A stretch of DNA of 6,080 nt from Bdellovibrio sp. ZAP7 (lineage in GTDB: Bacteria; Bacteroidota; Bacteroidia; Flavobacteriales; Flavobacteriaceae), in the NCBI GenBank assembly GCA_943324165.2, contig CALPKO020000101.1:1-6080 (forward strand). The letters are read 5' to 3'. Shown in pieces: positions 5,276-6,080 of this stretch (its first letter is position 1; every line of letters begins with the position of its first letter). Both the position numbers and the translations under genes were made by a program. Below the pieces are notes generated by a model, which had not been told where the DNA came from, did no database searches, and was given only the letters and a program-made list of their open reading frames with translations.

Positions 5276-6080
5276 TTAAAACAAAGAACTAATTATATTT
5301 TCGATAGTAATTCCTTCTGCGTCGGCTTTGTAGTTTTTAACCACCCGATGTCTTAATATTCCAATGGCAACTGCTTTTACATCTTCGATATCTGGTGAAA
5401 ATTTACCATTAAATGCTGCATTTGCTTTGGCTGCTAAAATTAAATTTTGTGAAGCTCTTGGACCTGCTCCCCAATCGATATAGTTTTTTATAAAATCAGT
5501 AGACAAGGCATTGTCTGGACGGGTTTTGCTCACCAAAGTAACTGCATATTCTATCACATTATCGGCGACAGGTATTCTTCTAATCAATTGTTGAAAATCG
5601 ATGATTTCTTGCGCTGAAAAAAGGGGATTTACCGTAACTTTCAAATCAGAAGTTGTACTTTTTACTACCTGAACTTCTTCAGCAAAAGAAGGATAATCCA
5701 ACTTAATTGAAAACATAAAACGGTCTAACTGTGCTTCCGGCAAAGGATAAGTTCCTTCTTGCTCAATTGGATTTTGTGTCGCCAAAACAAAATACGGTAA
5801 ATCTAGTTTATAATTGTGACCCGCAATTGTTACGGCTCTTTCTTGCATAGCTTCAAGAAGTGCTGCTTGGGTTTTTGGTGGGGTTCTGTTAATTTCATCC
5901 GCCAAAATAATATTAGAAAAAATTGGGCCCTTTAGGAACTTAAACTGACGATTTTCATCCAAAATTTCGCTACCCAAAATGTCCGAAGGCATTAAATCTG
6001 GTGTAAATTGGATTCTTTTGAAATCTAAACCTAACGCTTGGGCAATTGTGTTCACCATCAAAGTTTTTGCTAATCCAGGC
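5276..6080 (-). CDS. moxR: MoxR-family AAA+ ATPase, N-terminus cut by the right edge
   Basis: The frame is open to the right edge and shows 267 residues; about 50 N-terminal residues are probably missing. It begins inside Walker A (PGLAKT, visible residues 1-6). Next come the Walker B segment IILADEINR (Asp61, Glu62), sensor 1 in [22 protein letters not shown] (Asn103; LDRF 118-121, text shown in part by motif only) and the sensor 2 region [10 protein letters not shown] (204-213). The C-terminal helical lid ends [12 protein letters not shown]. MoxR ATPases act as chaperone-like machines that help mature or activate partner proteins, often with von Willebrand A-domain proteins encoded nearby. 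Any such partner would lie beyond the window or elsewhere. An internal TTG/ATG near 6061-6056 should not be taken as the start, because Walker A lies upstream of it. The acyltransferase gene follows after 45 bases. Confidence 0.95.
   Translation of the reverse strand, partial: PGLAKTLMVNTIAQALGLDFKRIQFTPDLMPSDILGSEILDENRQFKFLKGPIFSNIILADEINRTPPKTQAALLEAMQERAVTIAGHNYKLDLPYFVLATQNPIEQEGTYPLPEAQLDRFMFSIKLDYPSFAEEVQVVKSTTSDLKVTVNPLFSAQEIIDFQQLIRRIPVADNVIEYAVTLVSKTRPDNALSTDFIKNYIDWGAGPRASQNLILAAKANAAFNGKFSPDIEDVKAVAIGILRHRVVKNYKADAEGITIENIISSLF

Overview
The window looks like chromosomal DNA of a Flavobacteriaceae bacterium, most likely Flavobacterium or a close relative. The DNA is strongly AT-rich, genes lack clear Shine-Dalgarno sites, promoter-like boxes fit the Bacteroidetes TAnnTTTG pattern, and the protein types (long-form aconitase, MoxR, a type II-C-like Cas9) fit that group. 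All protein genes read leftward on the minus strand. The one clear plus-strand gene is an RNA.

Positions 1-792 hold one end of a type II (II-C-like) CRISPR-Cas locus. The left edge cuts a cas9 gene after 138 codons, with the RuvC-I motif and arginine-rich bridge helix visible. Divergent from it, at about 704-792 on the plus strand, is a tracrRNA. It has an AT-rich anti-repeat, the conserved AAUAAGGC junction, a GGC/GCC nexus, an AGAU-GAAA-AUCU hairpin, and a C(UUCG)G-capped terminator with a T run. No array, cas1 or cas2 is in view; they would lie beyond the left edge or elsewhere. The cas9 leader carries a hairpin and two short echoes of the anti-repeat core.

Positions 816-1432 hold a parDE toxin-antitoxin module. 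The ParD-like antitoxin is intact and sits behind a promoter overlapped by a large palindrome, a likely autoregulatory operator. The overlapping ParE-like toxin has a one-base frameshift that removes its normal C-terminus, which can still be read in the next frame. The module is bracketed by two identical 30-bp copies of a terminator hairpin, at 816-845 and 1526-1555.

Positions 1526-6080 look mostly like housekeeping DNA. There is a complete aconitase (TCA cycle) with its terminator, an OafA/YrhL-type membrane acyltransferase, and the C-terminal most of a MoxR AAA+ ATPase running off the right edge. The acyltransferase follows moxR by 45 bp and is probably read with it. Aconitase has a 249-bp (or, from the preferred start, 279-bp) upstream gap and its own candidate promoter. 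The boundary between this block and the defence-type DNA (TA module plus CRISPR-Cas) falls at the aconitase terminator, and one copy of the duplicated terminator lies there.
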